From positions 1-42,293 of the forward strand of contig JALOOM010000044.1 of the NCBI GenBank assembly GCA_025454395.1: 42,293 bases of DNA, in the 5' to 3' direction. The notes under the pieces are model-generated. The model saw only the letters and a list, made by a program, of their open reading frames with translations, had not been told where the DNA came from and did not search any database. This document shows positions 7,055 through 16,730 of the stretch, piece by piece (positions within the stretch are counted from its first letter, which is position 1; every line of letters begins with the position of its first letter). Source of the DNA: Elainella sp. Prado103. GTDB lineage: Bacteria; Cyanobacteriota; Cyanobacteriia; Elainellales; Elainellaceae. A program made the translations under genes and the position numbers.

Positions 7055-8728
7055 ATGATGACTAACTGGCAGAAATCTTCAGAGTTTTCCGGAACAAGAA
7101 CCCAAAATCGGAGTGTGCAATCCTTCTCCGATCGACTAGATCGTAAAGACCGTCGAGATGCATTTCGAATTAACATTGGTTCTAGAAGCAGCTATCAAGC
7201 GCGTTTGACTGGTATTTCTAAGAATGCAAACGTTGATTTTCGATTAATTAATAGTAGAGGGAAGACCGTTGCGGCTTCTCGCAATAAAGGCAGCAAGTCC
7301 GAATTCATCCAAATCAACTCCTTAAACCAGGGCGTATATCGTCTGGTTGCTGAGCTGAAAGGCAATGTGGCAAGCCGGTTCAAAATTAAGTCGATCGCGA
7401 CTCCCCTAGCCAGCCCGATTCCCAGTCCCAATCCTAATCCTAGCCCGATTCCCGGCCCCAGCCCAATTCCTGGCCCTAGTCCGATTCCTGGCCCCAGTCC
7501 GATTCCCGGCCCCAGTCCAATCCCTGGCCCTAGCCCAATTCCTGGCCCTAGCCCAATTCCCGGCCCCAGCCCAATTCCCGGCCCTAGCCCTAACCCGGTT
7601 ACCTTACCCACCGATATTGGCAAAAATACGCTGGCAGAAGCCCAAGCATCTCCTTTTGCAGTGACCAGTACACCGACTGAATTCAGCAATGGGGTAGCTA
7701 CTGGTGTTGACCTTAACGACTTCTTTACCTTCACGGTTGGCGATAATGCCAAGCCTACGGTCAAGTCATTCAACCTGGACTTTACGAAAACGGGCAGCGG
7801 TGCCGCTGATCTGATTCTGCTCGACAGTGCTGGTAACCCGATCGAGACTAAATCTCTCACCAGTGGCAATGGCAGTGGCTCCTTTACTATCAACGGGCCG
7901 GTAGAGAAGGGAACCTATTCTCTGCAAATCAAGGCAACCTCAGCGGAAGCAGCGCTGTACAATTTCTCGGTGTCCGGCGATTTTGAACCAGACAATGCCG
8001 GGAATAGCCTGGCAGCAGCCCGAGAAATTACCCTGACCTCTACCCCAACCGATTTCACAGACTTTGTGGGGGCCGGAGATTCTAAGGATGTGTATAGCTT
8101 TGATTTAGGCAATACGGATCCAACAGGGGTACTGACAGCATCCATTACAGGAGCAGACGGTGGAGCCCTCGGTGGCAACATCACCGCTAACCTGATTGAT
8201 GAGAACGGAGCAGTGGTAGCAACCCAGAATATTACCAGCAGCGGTGGCATCTTCTTTGATAAGAGAAACCTCCAAGCCGGTCAATACTTCCTGGAACTTG
8301 AAACCGCCTCTCCAAATGTCGGCTACAAACTTTCTCTCACAGGTGATTCGATCGCCGACAACGGTGGCAACGAGGGAAGTCCAGTTGGCTTGACATTTGG
8401 CAATAGCTTCAACCGAGCAAGTGATTTCGTTGGGGTGGGAGACTCATCTGACTTCTACTCCTTCACGCCTAATGCGAACCGAGTTGTTGAGTTATTTGTG
8501 CGGCGAAGCGATGGCGGAACGATCGACCTTGCCAATGCACAAAACTTCAAGTTGCTGTTGCTCAATCCCAACGGCAGCGTTCGAGAAGAGCGGTTTGTGA
8601 CTGGTGCGGCGAATGCAACTGAGTTAAAACTTGTTCGGGATGTGGAAGCCGGACAGACTTATCAAATCCGTCTCCAGGATTCTCGCAATACAGGCACCCG
8701 CTACGATTTAGACTACAAGTTCTTGTAA
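7055..8728 (+). CDS. Multi-domain PPC (pre-peptidase C-terminal) protein with Pro-rich linker
   Basis: A 557-aa protein from ATG 7055 (GTG 7043 or ATG 7058 are alternatives; no strong ribosome-binding site). An N-terminal PPC-type beta domain (about 18-120, with RSVQSFSDRLDRKDRRDAF) is followed by a Pro/Ser/Gly linker with eight SPIPGP hexapeptides (130-177). Three further PPC-like beta-sandwich domains span about 190-310, 320-430 and 440-555. Such domains occur in secreted or surface proteins, but no N-terminal signal peptide is visible and no peptidase domain is present. A role in adhesion or in the extracellular matrix is inference. A rho-independent terminator follows. Confidence 0.8.
   Translation: MMTNWQKSSEFSGTRTQNRSVQSFSDRLDRKDRRDAFRINIGSRSSYQARLTGISKNANVDFRLINSRGKTVAASRNKGSKSEFIQINSLNQGVYRLVAELKGNVASRFKIKSIATPLASPIPSPNPNPSPIPGPSPIPGPSPIPGPSPIPGPSPIPGPSPIPGPSPIPGPSPIPGPSPNPVTLPTDIGKNTLAEAQASPFAVTSTPTEFSNGVATGVDLNDFFTFTVGDNAKPTVKSFNLDFTKTGSGAADLILLDSAGNPIETKSLTSGNGSGSFTINGPVEKGTYSLQIKATSAEAALYNFSVSGDFEPDNAGNSLAAAREITLTSTPTDFTDFVGAGDSKDVYSFDLGNTDPTGVLTASITGADGGALGGNITANLIDENGAVVATQNITSSGGIFFDKRNLQAGQYFLELETASPNVGYKLSLTGDSIADNGGNEGSPVGLTFGNSFNRASDFVGVGDSSDFYSFTPNANRVVELFVRRSDGGTIDLANAQNFKLLLLNPNGSVREERFVTGAANATELKLVRDVEAGQTYQIRLQDSRNTGTRYDLDYKFL
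7442..7585 (+). repeat. In-frame 18-bp minisatellite (eight units)
   Basis: Eight tandem 18-bp units encode SPIPGP. Units differ only at synonymous positions (for example GGCCCC versus GGCCCT, ATTCCC versus ATTCCT). Flanking SPIPSPNPNP and SPNPV are degenerate edges. Length variation would keep the frame. The complement reads as GLGPGI repeats, which accounts for a long but spurious antisense frame. Confidence 0.95.
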
Positions 8729-8768
8729 GTTCGAGGCAGGTGAGACAATCTAGCCTTGAATAAGCTGA

Positions 8769-8798
8769 AGCTAGCACCCAGTTTATTGAGTGCTAGCT
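8769..8798. repeat. Perfect 9-bp hairpin
   Basis: AGCTAGCAC and GTGCTAGCT separated by 12 nt, between the convergent PPC and dxr genes. It lacks a T-run on either strand, so it may be a processing or pausing structure rather than a true terminator. Confidence 0.5.
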
Positions 8799-8816
8799 CA
8801 AAATAGCAAAATTAAG

Positions 8817-8847
8817 GGCATGAGGAGGTCTATCTTCATGCCTTTTT
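8817..8847 (+). terminator. Rho-independent terminator after the PPC-protein gene
   Basis: Stem GGCATGA / TCATGCC with a 12-nt loop, followed directly by TTTTT. It lies about 90 bp after the stop of the upstream plus-strand gene, before the convergent dxr gene. Confidence 0.65.
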
Positions 8848-8897
8848 CAGTTTGACAAATTTACAAATGCGCTCTGCAACCGGCTGGACATCTGAAC

Positions 8898-10085
8898 TCA
8901 GCGCGTTGCCAACTCAACGCGATCGCCCATGCCTTTCGTCAACACGGCTTGGCGAGCCCACTGATCGGCTTCTAAGATATCGTCAAGGGTCGGGGTAGAT
9001 CGATTGTGCGCGTGGTGTTGATCACACACTTGTTCAATCAGGCGAGGAATGTCGAGGAACTGAATTTTTTCATCCAGGAAGAGAGCCACCGCTTGCTCGT
9101 TCGCTGCATTTAATACCGCTGGCATCGTGCCCCCGGCTCGTCCAGCCGCATAGGCTAAATTCATACAGGGATACTTTTGGTGATCGGGTTCACGGAAGGT
9201 CAGATTACCCGCTTTGACGAGATCCAGTCGTTCCCAATCGGTGGCAACCCGTTCTGGATAGGACAGGGCATACAGGAGCGGTAATCGCATATCTGCCCAA
9301 CCCAACTGCGCCAGCACCGAAGTATCCTGGAGTTCGATCAGCGAATGGATAATGCTCTGCGGGTGGATGACAATCTCGATCTGGTCATAATCTACCCCAA
9401 ACAGAAAATGGGCTTCGATCACCTCTAAGCCTTTATTCATCAACGTGGCCGAGTCGATCGTAATTTTGCGCCCCATTGACCAGTTGGGATGTTTCAAGGC
9501 ATCAGCCACTGTGACCGATGCCAGCTTTTCCACCGGCAGATCTCGGAAAGCTCCTCCGGAAGCCGTCAACAAAATTCGCCGCAATCCGCCTGCGGGCACC
9601 CCTTGCAAACACTGAAAAATAGCCGAGTGTTCTGAGTCGGCCGGCAACAGCTTCACGCCATATTTTTCGACCAAGGGCAAGACGACAGCTCCACCGGCAA
9701 TTAAAGTTTCTTTATTGGCCAGGGCAATATCTTTACCTGCCTGAATAGCGGCGATCGTGGGCAGTAACCCTGCACAGCCGACAATCCCAGTTACCACCGC
9801 TTGGGAATCGCCATAACGAGCGACTTCTACCACCCCTTCTTCACCACCTAATAGGATCGGCTGAGGATCGAGGTCGGCGATCATCGCTTGCAGTACTGGT
9901 AGTTGATCGGCATTGCAAATCGCGACAATTTGCGGGCGAAACTGGCGAACCTGCTGAGCTAAAAGCTCCACATTGTTGCGAGCTGCCAACCCAACGAGGC
10001 GAAATTGATCGGGATATTGAGCCACAATATCGAGGGTTTGGGTTCCGATCGAACCCGTTGAGCCTAGCAGAGTAATCGCTTTCAC
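8898..10085 (-). CDS. dxr: 1-deoxy-D-xylulose 5-phosphate reductoisomerase
   Basis: Second enzyme of the MEP pathway: converts DXP to 2-C-methyl-D-erythritol 4-phosphate with NADPH, feeding carotenoid, phytol and quinone synthesis. Full length at 395 aa. Seen: the N-terminal NADPH loop [18 protein letters not shown], the metal and substrate-binding [31 protein letters not shown] and HPQSIIHS. The start is GTG at 10085, since an in-frame stop lies shortly upstream and no ATG gives the intact nucleotide-binding motif. Confidence 0.98.
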   Translation of the reverse strand: MKAITLLGSTGSIGTQTLDIVAQYPDQFRLVGLAARNNVELLAQQVRQFRPQIVAICNADQLPVLQAMIADLDPQPILLGGEEGVVEVARYGDSQAVVTGIVGCAGLLPTIAAIQAGKDIALANKETLIAGGAVVLPLVEKYGVKLLPADSEHSAIFQCLQGVPAGGLRRILLTASGGAFRDLPVEKLASVTVADALKHPNWSMGRKITIDSATLMNKGLEVIEAHFLFGVDYDQIEIVIHPQSIIHSLIELQDTSVLAQLGWADMRLPLLYALSYPERVATDWERLDLVKAGNLTFREPDHQKYPCMNLAYAAGRAGGTMPAVLNAANEQAVALFLDEKIQFLDIPRLIEQVCDQHHAHNRSTPTLDDILEADQWARQAVLTKGMGDRVELATR

Positions 10086-10386
10086 AGTGATGACAACCGA
10101 AGCACAGCAATTCCACTATAAAATGCAGCGGGATCACTTTGAACGATTCATTGAACGATTCATTGATGATTTAAGTGATGGGTGATTTAAGATAGCTGAT
10201 CGGAATCAGTCCAATACGCCCGATCCGGTCAAGGCATTCGATCGGGCGATCGGAGTCAGGTAACCTGCCGGATCAGGTAGCGTGCCGGATCATTTGGAGC
10301 AGAGATTGTAGAATCGCGGTAGCGTCCTTCAGTGGCATCCTTTGCCTCGATCCAGCCTTTTAGCGTCTCACCCGGATTTCAACCCT
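10086..10386. other. Divergent gap between dxr and corA, with short repeats
   Basis: It holds a 12-bp tandem duplication (GAACGATTCATT at 10141-10164), a GATTTAAG direct repeat just after it, and a TGCCGGATCA direct repeat near 10265-10292. Promoters for both genes must lie here, but none is clear. Confidence 0.45.
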
Positions 10387-11586
10387 ATGACTAAACACTC
10401 TGAGTTCTCGGCTGAGGTGGATGTAATCCCTACGCCTCTGGCTTCAGCCTATCCCTTCATTGATTTAGAAGAAGAGGAGGAAGAGAGCGATTACTTTGAG
10501 TATTTTTCGGATGAACCGGGCAGTGCTCCTGGTACGCTCAGTATTGAAGCCGATGCTTCTCCACCCGTCATTTTCTTGATCGATTACAACGAGCACAATG
10601 CCACCCGCATCAAAATCAATGAGCCAGAAGATTGTCTTCCTTATTTAGATACGGTTTCAATTTCCTGGATCGATGTTCAGGGGTTAGGCAGCGAAAATGT
10701 ATTGCGTCGGTTGGGCAATGTGTTTAACCTCCATCCGTTGGTGCTGGAAGATGTCGTCAACGTGCCACAACGCCCCAAAATTGACGAATATGGCGATCAA
10801 CTTTTGGTGATCACCCGAATGGTCACTCCCAAAGATAGTGGTCGAGGGTTTGTGGCAGAGCAGGTCAGCCTGATCTTAGGCAAAAATTATTTGTTGACGG
10901 TGCAGGAAGAACCCGATTTCGATTGCTTTGGGCCCGTGCGGGAACGGATTCGTACCGCCAAGGCTGCGATCCGGCAGCATGGAGCCGATTACCTCGCCTA
11001 TGCGCTGATCGATGCGATCATCGACGGCTTTTTCCCAGTTTTAGAAGACTACGGCGAAGCGTTGGAAGAACTAGAAGATGAAGTGGTAGCTAATCCAACT
11101 CGGCAAAGCTTAGAAAAGATCCACCGGATCAAGCGTGAATTACTATCGCTTCGACGAGCGATCTGGCCACAGCGAGATGCCATCAATACCCTGATTCGAG
11201 ATTCCAATGACCTGATCAGCAATGAAGTGCGGGTTTATCTGCGCGATTGCTACGATCACGCCGTTCAGGTGATTGACATGGTCGAAACCTACCGCGAGGT
11301 GGCTTCCAGTTTGATGGATGTCTATGTTTCCTCCGTCGGCAACAAGATGAATGAAGTAATGAAGTTGTTGACGATTATCTCCACCATTTTTATTCCGTTA
11401 ACCTTTATCGCTGGGGTATATGGCATGAACTTCAACCCCGATGCTTCGCCGTTGAACATGCCAGAACTGAATTGGTTTTGGGGCTATCCGGCTTGTTTGG
11501 GCTTTATGGCCGCCATTGCGATCGCCCTGATTTTCTACTTCAAGCGCAAGGGATGGTTTGAAAATTTCTCTGGGATTAAGGACTAA
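10387..11586 (+). CDS. corA: CorA-type magnesium/cobalt transporter
   Basis: A 399-aa divalent cation channel of the CorA/MIT family. An acidic N-terminal tail (EEEEEESDYFEYF) leads into the cytoplasmic alpha/beta domain, a long helix (about 190-320) and two C-terminal membrane helices. The signature YGMNF is at about 345-349, ending the pore helix, and is followed by the periplasmic loop and last helix. A basic tail (FKRKGWFENF) ends the protein. ATG 10387 is preferred to an in-frame TTG at 10342. The gene stands alone; apt follows 119 bp downstream. Confidence 0.95.
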   Translation: MTKHSEFSAEVDVIPTPLASAYPFIDLEEEEEESDYFEYFSDEPGSAPGTLSIEADASPPVIFLIDYNEHNATRIKINEPEDCLPYLDTVSISWIDVQGLGSENVLRRLGNVFNLHPLVLEDVVNVPQRPKIDEYGDQLLVITRMVTPKDSGRGFVAEQVSLILGKNYLLTVQEEPDFDCFGPVRERIRTAKAAIRQHGADYLAYALIDAIIDGFFPVLEDYGEALEELEDEVVANPTRQSLEKIHRIKRELLSLRRAIWPQRDAINTLIRDSNDLISNEVRVYLRDCYDHAVQVIDMVETYREVASSLMDVYVSSVGNKMNEVMKLLTIISTIFIPLTFIAGVYGMNFNPDASPLNMPELNWFWGYPACLGFMAAIAIALIFYFKRKGWFENFSGIKD

Positions 11587-11705
11587 AAAACCGGGTGCGT
11601 CCATTCGGTGTAGTAGGATTTCTAGGGTGCTGACCTGAGCAAGACCTTGTTAAGGGGCATCCTCCTCAAGGCATCCTCAAGACCTTTTTCCTCCAAACAT
11701 TCCCT

Positions 11706-12218
11706 ATGGATCTGAAAGCTCTGATTCGCGATATTCCTGATTTTCCGAAGCCTGGTATTTTGTTCCGAGATATCACTACCCTGCTGCGCGATCCAGACGG
11801 GTTACGGTACACGATCGATTCAATGGCGGAGCAATGTGAAGACTTCGCTCCGGATTATATTGTCGGGATGGAATCTCGCGGCTTTATTTTCGGCACCCCG
11901 CTCGCCTATCGGTTAGAGGCTGGTTTCGTACCAGTGCGTAAACCAGGGAAGCTGCCTGCTGCGGTTCATGCCGCCGAATATGAGCTAGAGTATGGCACCG
12001 ATCGGTTAGAAATTCATCAAGATGCCTTGCCAGCAGGAAGCCGGGTGTTGATTATTGATGATTTGATCGCCACGGGTGGCACGGCGGCCGCTACTGCGGA
12101 GTTGATCGATCGATCGGACTGCACACTCGTTGGCTTCGGCTTTATCATCGAGTTAACCGGGTTAGAAGGGCGGAAAAATTTGCCAGCAGCCCCTGTGATT
12201 TCGCTGGTTCAGTATTAA
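11706..12218 (+). CDS. apt: Adenine phosphoribosyltransferase
   Basis: A 170-aa purine-salvage enzyme that makes AMP from adenine and PRPP. Seen: [16 protein letters not shown] at the N-terminus, the [11 protein letters not shown] region, [10 protein letters not shown], and the PRPP-binding loop [16 protein letters not shown]. Full length for the family. The start ATG 11706 gives the typical [15 protein letters not shown]-terminus. Confidence 0.97.
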   Translation: MDLKALIRDIPDFPKPGILFRDITTLLRDPDGLRYTIDSMAEQCEDFAPDYIVGMESRGFIFGTPLAYRLEAGFVPVRKPGKLPAAVHAAEYELEYGTDRLEIHQDALPAGSRVLIIDDLIATGGTAAATAELIDRSDCTLVGFGFIIELTGLEGRKNLPAAPVISLVQY

Positions 12219-12320
12219 CTCCTGGTTTGAGTTGCCGCTGGTGAGTTAATCATTCGGTCAACAAATCACCTGTCTCGCCGTTCTTCAGCCGCTCACTTCT
12301 CTAGCTGCGACCTGATTGCC

Positions 12321-13382
12321 ATGACAATGACTCCCGTCTCATTTCAGCAGCGTTGGCAAACCTTAATGGATCGGCTGATCGCTATTGTTACTGGTGAAAC
12401 CTTTAGCTACGTCGTCAAGCGGCTGTTGCAAGCCCTGCCGACCCTCCTGTTGACTTCTGCCCTCAGCTTTTTCCTGGCTCAACTGATGCCAGGAGACTTC
12501 CTCGATCAATTACGGCAGAATCCTCAGGTGTCCCAAGAGACGATCGAAAATTATCGCAAACTCTATGGGTTGGATCGGCCGGTCATCATGCAATATTTTT
12601 ACTGGTTGCAGCAAATTATTACCCGTGGCGATTTTGGCCCCAGTTCCTCCTATGCCATGCGATCCACGACTTCGCTGATTTGGGAACGAGTGCCCGCCAC
12701 CCTTTTGCTTTCTATTTCTTCACTGATAGTCACCTGGTTGATTGCAATTCCTCTGGGTGTGCTTGGAGCAGTTCACCAAAATCGCCTGATCGATCGGGTG
12801 CTGCGTGTACTCAGCTACATTGGGCAGGGGTTTCCCACCTTGATTACCGGGCTACTACTGCTCTTTTTTGCCCAAATGACCTCACCGTTGTTTCCCGTTG
12901 GTGGAATGACGAGTCTGGATCATGCGGATCTCAATGGGTTGGGTCGCCTGCTCGACATTGGTTGGCATCTCATTTTGCCGACCTTGGCGCTCAGTTTGAC
13001 CAGTTTTGCGGGGCTCCAGCGCATCACTCGCGGTGAACTGCTGGATGTGCTGCGGCAAGACTACATTCAGACGGCTCGTGCCAAAGGGTTATCTGAAAAT
13101 CGGGTGATTTATGTCCATGCCCTCCGGAATGCAGTCAATCCACTGATCACGCTCTTGGGGTTTGAGTTTGGTAGCCTCCTGGGGGGAGCCTTCATCACCG
13201 AAAATTATTTCAACTGGCCGGGTTTGGGGCGGTTAATCTTGCAGGCAGTGCAAGCCCAAGATCTTTATTTGGTGATGGCTAGCTTGATGATGGGCGGTGT
13301 CATGTTGATTCTGGGTAATTTACTGGCCGATATAGCCCTTAAGTTTGTTGATCCTCGCATTCAGTTGAGTGAGTTGCAGTAA
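12321..13382 (+). CDS. ABC transporter permease, OppB/DppB family
   Basis: A 353-aa inner-membrane permease of the peptide/nickel (binding-protein-dependent) type. An N-terminal membrane helix is followed by the family motif QLMPGDFLDQLRQNP and LYGLDRPVIMQYFYWL, then five helices and the cytoplasmic coupling loop RARGE-like segment IQTARAKGLSENRVIYVHAL. It normally works with an OppC permease, ATPases and a solute-binding protein, none of which is adjacent; scattered Opp genes are common in cyanobacteria. The substrate cannot be told. Confidence 0.92.
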   Translation: MTMTPVSFQQRWQTLMDRLIAIVTGETFSYVVKRLLQALPTLLLTSALSFFLAQLMPGDFLDQLRQNPQVSQETIENYRKLYGLDRPVIMQYFYWLQQIITRGDFGPSSSYAMRSTTSLIWERVPATLLLSISSLIVTWLIAIPLGVLGAVHQNRLIDRVLRVLSYIGQGFPTLITGLLLLFFAQMTSPLFPVGGMTSLDHADLNGLGRLLDIGWHLILPTLALSLTSFAGLQRITRGELLDVLRQDYIQTARAKGLSENRVIYVHALRNAVNPLITLLGFEFGSLLGGAFITENYFNWPGLGRLILQAVQAQDLYLVMASLMMGGVMLILGNLLADIALKFVDPRIQLSELQ

Positions 13383-13419
13383 GGTCATTTTGATTGCGAT
13401 TTTATCTTGCAGCTTCATC

Positions 13420-13489
13420 TTGCGGTTCTGATCTTGTGGTTCTGATCTTGCGGTTCTGATCTTGTGGTTCTGATCTTGTGGTTCTGATC
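13420..13489. repeat. Five 14-bp tandem repeats
   Basis: The unit CTTGTGGTTCTGAT (C/T at the fifth base) is repeated five times, spaced exactly 14 bp, with degenerate copies just upstream (about 13392-13419). It lies directly after the OppB-type permease gene. Confidence 0.9.
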
Positions 13490-13542
13490 TGGCAGCCCGT
13501 AGGGATATAAGCTGCTGTTCCGCAAAAATTCAAGCTGGCTTG

Positions 13543-13670
13543 ATTCTAGACAAGTCAGACATCCTGAGAATTCTAGACGAGTCAGATGTCCTGAACTAGA
13601 TGTCCTGAACTAGATGTCCTGAGAATTCTAGACGAGCCAGATGTCCTGAACTAGATGTCCTGATCAAAGG
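13543..13670. repeat. Composite repeat block with 14-bp units
   Basis: Three copies of ATTCTAGACGAGTCAGATG-like sequence (starting near 13543, 13570 and 13624) are interleaved with the 14-bp unit GTCCTGAACTAGAT. GTCCTGA starts at 13588, 13602, 13616, 13643 and 13657, mostly 14 bp apart. This looks like a two-level amplification. Confidence 0.8.
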
Positions 13671-13826
13671 AAATCACGATGGCGTAAGATGAAGAGATGC
13701 CCAAATCAGCCATGGCCTTCAGCCAATGCCTTACGACAAACGATCGTCATGCGCACAAAAAGGAGTAAACTATTTGGGTTTGTTTTAGTCAGTGAAAGCT
13801 GCTGCATCGAAGCGTAGGAAATTGGT

Positions 13827-14072
13827 ATGAGTCAAGAAGAGATTTACGATCGGGTTAAGAAAATTGTGGCGGAGCAATTGAGCGTTGAGTTGACTGAGGT
13901 CAAACCAGAAGCTAGCTTTGCCAATGATTTAGGTGCCGATTCCCTGGATACGGTGGAACTCGTCATGGCACTGGAAGAAGAATTTGATATCGAAATTCCC
14001 GATGAGGCAGCAGAAGGGATCGCCACAGTTCAGGCGGCGGTCGATTACATTAAAGATAAAGTAGCAGCTTAG
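13827..14072 (+). CDS. acpP: Acyl carrier protein
   Basis: An 81-aa, strongly acidic carrier protein of type II fatty-acid synthesis. The motif [20 protein letters not shown] places the 4'-phosphopantetheine serine at Ser39. The start ATG follows TAGGAA at good spacing. fabF follows 106 bp downstream on the same strand, the usual acpP-fabF order. Confidence 0.98.
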   Translation: MSQEEIYDRVKKIVAEQLSVELTEVKPEASFANDLGADSLDTVELVMALEEEFDIEIPDEAAEGIATVQAAVDYIKDKVAA

Positions 14073-14178
14073 TCATCGATCGTTGAGCCAGCCAATTCGA
14101 TCGAATCTTCATCGAATGGCGATCGATTCATTTAGATTGGTCTGTTGTTTTGGGTATTAAACCCTAGAATTTCCTGTC

Positions 14179-15435
14179 ATGACAAGTTCTGGTTCTGAAT
14201 TAAAGCGGGTGGTCGTTACCGGATTGGGAGCAATTACACCGATTGGGAACACACTGGCCGAGTATTGGGAAGGCTTGATCAGTGGTCGCAATGGGATTGC
14301 TCCGATTACGCTGTTTGATGCCTCCAAGCATGACTGCCGCATTGCCGGTGAGGTGAAAGGCTTTGATCCGCATGTTTACCTCGATCGCAAAGAGGCCAAA
14401 CGGATGGATCGATTTGCTCAATTTGGGGTTGCTGCCAGCAAGCAAGCTCTCACTGATGCCGGTTTTGTGATCAATGACCTGAATGCAGAGCAGGTGGGTG
14501 TTGTGATCGGCACCGGAATTGGGGGCTTGAAGGTGATGGAAGAACAACAGGAAATCTACCTGAATCGTGGGCCCGATCGCTGTAGTCCATTCATGGTGCC
14601 GATGATGATCGCCAATATGGCGGCTGGGCTGACGGCGATCCATACCGGGGCCAAAGGGCCGAACAACTGTACAGTGACAGCTTGTGCAGCCGGATCGAAT
14701 GCGATCGGGGATGCTTTTCGATTGGTACAACGGGGCTATGCTCAAGCCATGATTTGTGGAGGCACGGAAGCCGCCGTCACCCCCCTGTCACTGGCTGGGT
14801 TTGCCGCCTGTAGAGCTCTGTCCACTCGCAATGACGATCCGGCCCATGCTTGTCGTCCTTTTGATGTGGGTCGGGATGGCTTTGTCATGGGTGAGGGTTC
14901 CGGTATTCTGATTTTGGAAGAACTGGAACATGCCCTTAGCCGGGGAGCTAAAATCTACGCGGAGATGATCGGCTATGGGATGACTTGCGATGCCTACCAT
15001 ATGACTTCTCCTGTGCCCGGTGGTGAAGGAGCCGCCCGCGCCATTCAACTGGCTCTTAAGGATGCAGGCATTACCCCGGATCAGGTCAGTTACATCAATG
15101 CCCATGGCACCAGCACTCCTGCCAACGATTCCACTGAGACAACGGCGATCAAAACGGCTTTAGGAGCGGCAGCTAGTCAAGTAGCGATCAGCTCTACCAA
15201 ATCGATGACGGGGCACTTGCTCGGAGGCTCCGGTGGGATCGAAGGGGTGGCAACCGTGATGGCTGTGGCAAACGATCAACTCCCGCCCACGATCAATCTG
15301 GAAAATCCCGATCCGGCTTGTGATTTAGATTATGTGCCGAATCAAAGCCGTAAACAGCCCGTTGAGGTAGCACTTTCCAACTCCTTTGGATTTGGTGGAC
15401 ACAACGTTACGCTTGTCTTCAAAAAATATCGTTAG
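14179..15435 (+). CDS. fabF: Beta-ketoacyl-ACP synthase II
   Basis: A 418-aa condensing enzyme that elongates acyl-ACP with malonyl-ACP. The catalytic triad is visible: Cys169 in CTVTACAAGSN, His309 in INAHGTSTPAND and His346 in STKSMTGHLLGG. The C-terminal SNSFGFGGHN loop is intact. The length and N-terminus (RVVVTGLGAITPIG) are typical. It probably shares transcription with acpP, and a terminator follows. Confidence 0.98.
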   Translation: MTSSGSELKRVVVTGLGAITPIGNTLAEYWEGLISGRNGIAPITLFDASKHDCRIAGEVKGFDPHVYLDRKEAKRMDRFAQFGVAASKQALTDAGFVINDLNAEQVGVVIGTGIGGLKVMEEQQEIYLNRGPDRCSPFMVPMMIANMAAGLTAIHTGAKGPNNCTVTACAAGSNAIGDAFRLVQRGYAQAMICGGTEAAVTPLSLAGFAACRALSTRNDDPAHACRPFDVGRDGFVMGEGSGILILEELEHALSRGAKIYAEMIGYGMTCDAYHMTSPVPGGEGAARAIQLALKDAGITPDQVSYINAHGTSTPANDSTETTAIKTALGAAASQVAISSTKSMTGHLLGGSGGIEGVATVMAVANDQLPPTINLENPDPACDLDYVPNQSRKQPVEVALSNSFGFGGHNVTLVFKKYR

Positions 15436-15468
15436 ATAAAACAGGCTCACAACTCAACTTTGCAACAG

Positions 15469-15498
15469 ACTGGTTTGGTACAATTCAAGCCAGTTTTT
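15469..15498 (+). terminator. Rho-independent terminator of acpP-fabF
   Basis: A 9-bp stem (ACTGGTTTG / CAAGCCAGT, with one T-G wobble) and 8-nt loop, followed by a TTTTTGTGTTTTT tail. It starts 34 bp after the fabF stop. Confidence 0.75.
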
Positions 15499-15566
15499 GT
15501 GTTTTTAGCTTCTGCATCTGTTTGCAGCCTGCTTATGATTGCCCCCTCGTTGGAATCTTCTGATCT

Positions 15567-16730
15567 ATGGCATCTTCCTCTCCCGCTTTGACTGCAATTG
15601 AAGTTCGGCCGGTACAGACCCCTCAAGAAGCCGAGCAGTTTCTCGATTTACCGGCTCAGGTCTATGCCAACAATCCCAACTGGGTACCGCCGTTTCGGAG
15701 CAGTGTGGCTAAACAATTTGCGCCGGAAAATCCCTTTTTTGAGTATGGGCGCTTGCAGCGATTTCTAGCGTTTCGCCAAGGACAGCCCGTCGGACGAATT
15801 GTGGCGGCTGTGAACGATCGGCTGATCCAACGGGAAGGACAGCCAATTGGACTCTTTGGCTTTTTTGAGTGCTTGGAGGATTTTGAGGCAGCTCAGGCGC
15901 TGCTCAATGCGGCGAGTGATTGGTTACGGCAGCAGGGGATGACCCGTGTGCGCGGGCCGATCGATCTTTCGACCCATAATGGATGCCTGTTTCTGGTCGA
16001 TCGGTTTGATCTGCCCCCGATGATTCTGATGCCCTACAATCCCCCCTACTATCCCCAGTTTCTGGAGCAGGATGGCTGGGAGAAAGCCCAAGATGCCTAT
16101 TCCTATAATTTTCCGCTGGATACCACCCTGCCAGAGGAATTTGAAAAAGCCTATCGGATTGCTTTAAAGTCGGGCGTGAAGTTTCGCCCAATTCGCACGA
16201 AAGGGGAAGGCTTTGAGGCTGATGCCCGCAGTGTTTATCGCCTCACCACCCAGATGTTTGCCCACAACTATAGTGCTACCCCCCGAACCGAGGAGGAGTT
16301 TCTGGAAGAGGCTAAATCCCTGCAAAGCTTGATCGATCCTGATGTGTTCCCCGTGGCTGAATATGAGGGGAAAATGGTGGGCTACTGGATGGGGCTGCCT
16401 GACTACAACATTGCCCTGAAACATATCAACGGCAAACTCGATTTGTGGGGCACGCTGAAATTTCTCTGGTATCGTCGGCAGATCGATCAAGGTCGAGTGG
16501 TGCTCTTCTGCGCCCTACCGGAGTTTCGTCGCAAGATGGTGCCCCCCGCTCTGATTTATCTGGGCATGCAGGGCGGGATTAAAAAGGGCAAACCTTACAA
16601 GCGAGCTGAGTTGGGGTATGTGTTTGAAAGCAATGCGCCATCGCGAAGACTGGTGGAGGCATCGGGCGGCACAATTTACAAAACCTATCGGATTTATGAA
16701 AAGGCGATCGAGGCAAGGAGTGAGGCATGA
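15567..16730 (+). CDS. GNAT-like conserved protein
   Basis: A 387-aa cytoplasmic protein. The N-terminal half contains GRIVAAVND and an acyl-CoA-type beta-alpha core (LFGFFECLEDFEAAQALL), with RVRGPIDLSTHNGCLFLVD after it. The C-terminal half contains AEYEGKMVGYWMGLPDYN and a second GNAT-like end (AELGYVFESNAPSRRLVEASGG). This resembles double-GNAT hypothetical proteins; the substrate is unknown. Its stop overlaps the next start by 4 bp (ATGA), so it is translationally coupled to the SDR gene. Confidence 0.75.
   Translation: MASSSPALTAIEVRPVQTPQEAEQFLDLPAQVYANNPNWVPPFRSSVAKQFAPENPFFEYGRLQRFLAFRQGQPVGRIVAAVNDRLIQREGQPIGLFGFFECLEDFEAAQALLNAASDWLRQQGMTRVRGPIDLSTHNGCLFLVDRFDLPPMILMPYNPPYYPQFLEQDGWEKAQDAYSYNFPLDTTLPEEFEKAYRIALKSGVKFRPIRTKGEGFEADARSVYRLTTQMFAHNYSATPRTEEEFLEEAKSLQSLIDPDVFPVAEYEGKMVGYWMGLPDYNIALKHINGKLDLWGTLKFLWYRRQIDQGRVVLFCALPEFRRKMVPPALIYLGMQGGIKKGKPYKRAELGYVFESNAPSRRLVEASGGTIYKTYRIYEKAIEARSEA

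Larger units (their letters stand above)
13383..13826. other. Repeat-rich gap before acpP
   Basis: A 444-bp gap whose first 290 bp are mainly the two repeat blocks. The last 150 bp should carry the acpP promoter and leader. TAGGAA lies 6 nt before the acpP ATG. No small gene was recognised. Confidence 0.5.

Noticed and set aside
7195-7893. A 232-codon minus-strand frame rich in GLGPGI repeats
   Set aside because: It is the complement of the SPIPGP minisatellite in the PPC gene; outside the repeat its composition is not protein-like.
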